Positions 61,492 to 64,000 of a stretch of DNA of 64,000 bases are shown piece after piece. The stretch comes from Terrimesophilobacter sp038243605 (GTDB lineage Bacteria > Actinomycetota > Actinomycetes > Actinomycetales > Microbacteriaceae). The stretch covers positions 248,001 through 312,000 of the forward strand of contig JBBSQX010000001.1 in assembly GCA_038243605.1 (NCBI GenBank). Direction: 5' to 3'. The translations under genes and the position numbers were made by a program. Position 1 is the stretch's first letter, and each line of letters opens with the position of its first letter. The notes beneath the pieces are model-generated. The model had not been told where the DNA came from, did not search any database, and was given only the letters and a program-made list of their open reading frames with translations.

Positions 61492-62541
61492 TTGCACGGC
61501 GAATATAAAGTCCCAGGTGGAAAACTCGTCGTCGTCGACCTCGAGGTCGTTGATGATCGCATCGCAGATTTTCGCCTCGCCGGCGACTTCTTTCTCGAAC
61601 CAGATGAGGCCCTCGACGCCATCAACGAGGCGGTGAATGGTCTTCCCGCTGACAGCGACTCCGCGTGGATTGCCGCAGCGGTCAAGGGCGCTCTGCCGGA
61701 TGACGCGCTGTTGCTCGGCTTCAGCCCTGAGGCCGTGGCCATCGCCATCCGCCGTTCGCTCTCGAGTGCGCGAAGCTGGAGAGACTACGAGTGGCAGCTC
61801 ATTCATGGAACCGCGTACCCGCCCGTCCTTCAGATGGCACTCGACCAGGTGCTGTCAGAAGAGGTTGGTGCTGGGCGCCGAAAGCCCACACTGCGCATCT
61901 GGGAGTGGAACGAGCCGGGCGTCGTGATCGGCAGCTTTCAGTCGGTGAAGAACGAGGTTGACCTCGAGAACGCCAAAAAATACGGCATGCAGGTCGTGCG
62001 CCGCATCAGCGGTGGCGGGGCGATGTTCATGGAGGCCGGATCGGTCATCACCTACTCGATCTACGCACCAAGCGACCTTGTGCAAGGGATGTCGTTCGCT
62101 GACTCGTACGCGTTTCTCGATGAGTGGGTGATCACCGCGCTCAAAGGCCTCGGCATTGATGCGTTCTACCAACCGCTCAACGACATCACGAGCCCGAAGG
62201 GCAAGATCGGCGGCGCCGCGCAGAAGCGTCTCGGCACCGGCGCCGTTCTGCACCACGTGACCATGAGCTACGACATGGACGGCGAAAAGATGGTGCAGGT
62301 GCTGCGCATCGGCCGCGAGAAGCTGAGCGACAAAGGCACCAAGAGCGCGGCGAAGCGCGTTGACCCGCTGCGCAGTCAGACCGGGCTCAGCCGCGCAGAG
62401 ATCATCACGAAGATGGAAGCCACGTTCAAGGGTCTATACGGGCTGGCAGACAGCGATGTGACGCCAGACGAACTCACCCGCGCTGAGCAACTCGTGGTCG
62501 AAAAGTTCTCCACGCCCGAGTGGCTACACCGGGTTCCGTGA
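61492..62541 (+). CDS. lplA: Lipoate-protein ligase with N-terminal accessory domain
   Basis: Attaches lipoate to E2 and H proteins via lipoyl-AMP. Residues 1-90 are the LplA accessory domain (HGEYKVPGGKLVVVDLEV), which follows the catalytic domain in E. coli LplA but precedes it here. The catalytic domain then has QVVRRISGGGAMFMEAGSVITYS near residue 167 and the lysine in SPKGKIGGAAQ near residue 236. TTG at 61492 is preceded by AGGAGG at a normal distance. The fused E1 at 7.3 kb implies a lipoylated E2 somewhere in the genome. Confidence 0.88.
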   Translation: MHGEYKVPGGKLVVVDLEVVDDRIADFRLAGDFFLEPDEALDAINEAVNGLPADSDSAWIAAAVKGALPDDALLLGFSPEAVAIAIRRSLSSARSWRDYEWQLIHGTAYPPVLQMALDQVLSEEVGAGRRKPTLRIWEWNEPGVVIGSFQSVKNEVDLENAKKYGMQVVRRISGGGAMFMEAGSVITYSIYAPSDLVQGMSFADSYAFLDEWVITALKGLGIDAFYQPLNDITSPKGKIGGAAQKRLGTGAVLHHVTMSYDMDGEKMVQVLRIGREKLSDKGTKSAAKRVDPLRSQTGLSRAEIITKMEATFKGLYGLADSDVTPDELTRAEQLVVEKFSTPEWLHRVP

Positions 62542-62551
62542 GGGCTGTACG

Positions 62552-62770
62552 GTGTTGAGCGAATGGTTTCGTAAACATCAACGCCGCTATGGCGGTGTGA
62601 TTTCGATGGGGGATGAAGTCTTCTCACCCCTCAAGTACGAGGCGGCACTAGAAATTGGTCGCGAGACTCGGATGCCAGCGCCCGCCCCGCTTGCTGGCGA
62701 CGAAGACAAAGGTATTTGGGGCGGAAAAATCGTCATCACTGTTGAGGAAGAAGAAGAATCAGCACCATGA
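62552..62770 (+). CDS. Small acidic protein, unknown function
   Basis: 72 residues at most, from TTG 62552; an ATG at 62606 would leave MGDEVFSPLKYEAALEIGR as the start. The C-terminus is very acidic (VITVEEEEESAP). It overlaps the DNA methyltransferase gene by ATGA, so it is probably co-expressed and may bind or regulate that enzyme, but no family is recognised. Confidence 0.55.
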   Translation: MLSEWFRKHQRRYGGVISMGDEVFSPLKYEAALEIGRETRMPAPAPLAGDEDKGIWGGKIVITVEEEEESAP

Positions 62771-63624
62771 CGTGGACTCCGCAGGGCGAGAACCTGCTCA
62801 TGCACGGCAACAACCTCGACGCCATCGCCGCGTTGCCGGATGCCGCATTTACTGTCGTATACCTTGACCCGCCGTTCAATACCGGGCGCTCGCAGAAGCG
62901 ACAATCGACCACCAGCGTGCGCAGCGAATCCGGCAGCGTGGTCGGCTTCAAGGGCCAACGGTACGAGCGCATCCGCGGGGATCTGATGGCATACGACGAC
63001 GAGTTCGAGGACTACTGGTCATTTCTTGAACCCCGGCTTGCGGCGGCCTGGCGCCTGCTTGCCGACGACGGAACTCTGTACCTGCACCTCGACTACCGCG
63101 AAGCGCACTACGCGAAAGTGCTGCTCGACGCGCTGTTCGGGCGGGAATGCTTTCTGAACGAAATCATTTGGGCATACGACTACGGGGCGAAATCCAAGTC
63201 ACGCTGGCCCACCAAGCACGACACGATTCTCGTCTACGTGAAGAATCCGAAGGGTTACTACTTCGATTCAGAAACCGTGGATCGCGAACCGTACATGGCC
63301 CCAGGCCTTGTCACCCCTGAGAAGGCGGCGCGCGGCAAGCTGCCGACGGATGTCTGGTGGCACACCATCGTGTCGCCGACGGGTAAGGAGAAGACCGGGT
63401 ACCCGACCCAGAAGCCGGAAGGCATTCTGCGGCGTATCGTGCAGGCCTCCAGCCGCGAGGGTGACTGGGTGCTCGACTTCTTCGCCGGCAGCGGCACCAC
63501 GGGCGCGGTGGCAGGGTCGCTGGGCAGGCGCTTTGTGCTCGTGGATGAGAGCCGGGAGGCGATCGGTGTTATCCGCACGCGTTTGGGCGGTGCGGGAATT
63601 CCGTTCGCCGAAACCCCCCCGTAA
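62767..63624 (+). CDS. Orphan adenine-type DNA methyltransferase
   Basis: 285 residues of the N4/N6 amino-methyltransferase class. The catalytic motif IV is VVYLDPPFNTG near residue 32 and precedes the AdoMet-binding motif I LDFFAGSGTTGAV near residue 238. This order (IV before I) places it in the beta group. Motif IV is DPPF, seen in both N6-adenine and N4-cytosine enzymes. No restriction endonuclease gene is adjacent, so it is likely an epigenetic or solitary enzyme. The small acidic protein upstream overlaps it by 4 bp. Confidence 0.88.
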   Translation: MTWTPQGENLLMHGNNLDAIAALPDAAFTVVYLDPPFNTGRSQKRQSTTSVRSESGSVVGFKGQRYERIRGDLMAYDDEFEDYWSFLEPRLAAAWRLLADDGTLYLHLDYREAHYAKVLLDALFGRECFLNEIIWAYDYGAKSKSRWPTKHDTILVYVKNPKGYYFDSETVDREPYMAPGLVTPEKAARGKLPTDVWWHTIVSPTGKEKTGYPTQKPEGILRRIVQASSREGDWVLDFFAGSGTTGAVAGSLGRRFVLVDESREAIGVIRTRLGGAGIPFAETPP

Positions 63625-63627
63625 CGG

Positions 63628-64000
63628 TTACATCTCCCGCGCTGCGATGATGCGCTGGTACTCGATCGCGCTCGCCTTCGGCGTGCGTTCTAACGTGTCG
63701 TAGTCCACGCGCACCAGACCGAAACGCTTGTCGTAACCCCACGCCCACTCGAAGTTGTCCATGAGTGACCAGTAGAAGTAGGCGCCAACGGGCACGCCCA
63801 GGTCGATCGCGTCGAGCACAGCGTTCAGGTGTTGCCGCAAAAATTCGGTGCGCTCGGAGTCGTTCACCGCGCCATCCACCTCGACCACATCGTTGTAGGC
63901 AGCCCCGTTCTCTGTCACGGCGATCGCCACGCCTGCCGGTGCCGTGTACTCGTGATGGATGCGGGTGAGCAGGCGCGTGAGCCCCTCCGGCTGCACCTCC
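63628..64000 (-). CDS. Beta-glucosidase (GH1), C-terminal part, cut by the window edge
   Basis: The C-terminal 124 residues of a glycoside hydrolase family 1 enzyme. The nucleophile motif TENGAAYND and the downstream VGAYFYWSLMDNFEWAWGYDKRFGLVRVDYDTLERTPKAS are diagnostic. The 5' two-thirds lies beyond 64000. It is convergent with the methyltransferase gene, 3 bp apart. Confidence 0.93.
   Translation of the reverse strand, partial: EVQPEGLTRLLTRIHHEYTAPAGVAIAVTENGAAYNDVVEVDGAVNDSERTEFLRQHLNAVLDAIDLGVPVGAYFYWSLMDNFEWAWGYDKRFGLVRVDYDTLERTPKASAIEYQRIIAAREM

Noticed and set aside
61207..61806. N-terminal extension of the SGNH protein to an upstream start
   Set aside because: The extension is antisense to the lipoate ligase gene, and a good Sec signal peptide begins at the TTG at 61206.

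Overview
The window is a gene-dense, fairly GC-rich stretch of an actinobacterial chromosome, most likely from the family Microbacteriaceae; the genus cannot be fixed from the sequence. The pointers are a dnaK-grpE-dnaJ-hspR operon with HAIR operators, a mycothiol-type maleylpyruvate isomerase family protein, an F420-type luciferase-like oxidoreductase, a RamB-type regulator beside the glyoxylate-shunt genes, an iron box of DtxR/IdeR type, and many GTG/TTG starts with 4-base ATGA overlaps.

Layout. 1-9.5 kb: the C-terminal part of a PIF1-like helicase, a haem-iron module (DUF2470 protein, haem oxygenase, iron box), small stress/redox enzymes and regulators, and a fused two-subunit 2-oxoacid dehydrogenase E1. 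9.6-13.4 kb: a variable patch with a decayed TetR gene, a DUF1203 protein, an orphan lipoprotein and a frameshifted IS481-family element at the 3' end of tRNA-Gly(CCC). 13.7-18.7 kb: an amino-acid permease, dcd, idi, a PEP-mutase-family enzyme and an MFS protein. 18.7-25.9 kb: the heat-shock block, with HspR closing its own operon and a ClpB lacking the N-domain. 26-41.7 kb: an acyltransferase, a TetR-controlled ABC exporter, an amidase/AmiS pair, threonine aldolase, a NatAB-like exporter, DUF6421, exonuclease III, pyrE and a septum-formation-like membrane protein. 41.7-47.6 kb: a potADBC polyamine-type ABC operon ending in an amidohydrolase. 47.7-54.6 kb: the glyoxylate shunt (ramB / aceA-aceB) and a DDAH-like hydrolase divergent from an Lrp regulator. 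54.6-64 kb: a MarR-controlled MFS pump, a lipase-like hydrolase with a HIT protein, a 1,023-residue secreted multidomain SGNH protein, a lipoate ligase, an orphan DNA methyltransferase and the 3' end of a GH1 glucosidase.

How the genes work together. The clearest circuits are HspR feedback on dnaK, iron control of haem oxygenase, RamB beside aceA/aceB for acetate growth, and several local regulator-target pairs (TetR-ABC, MarR-MFS, Lrp-DDAH). No phage, CRISPR array or known defence island is visible. The least explained features are non-coding: at least five short tandem-repeat arrays (9-16 bp units), two of which run through stop codons, and a 320-bp spacer at 35.7-36.0 kb that carries a near-perfect 24-bp inverted repeat between C-rich and G-rich arrays. 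The most unusual protein is the NIDO-like/SGNH/PKD-like/bactofilin-like secreted protein at 58.1-61.2 kb.
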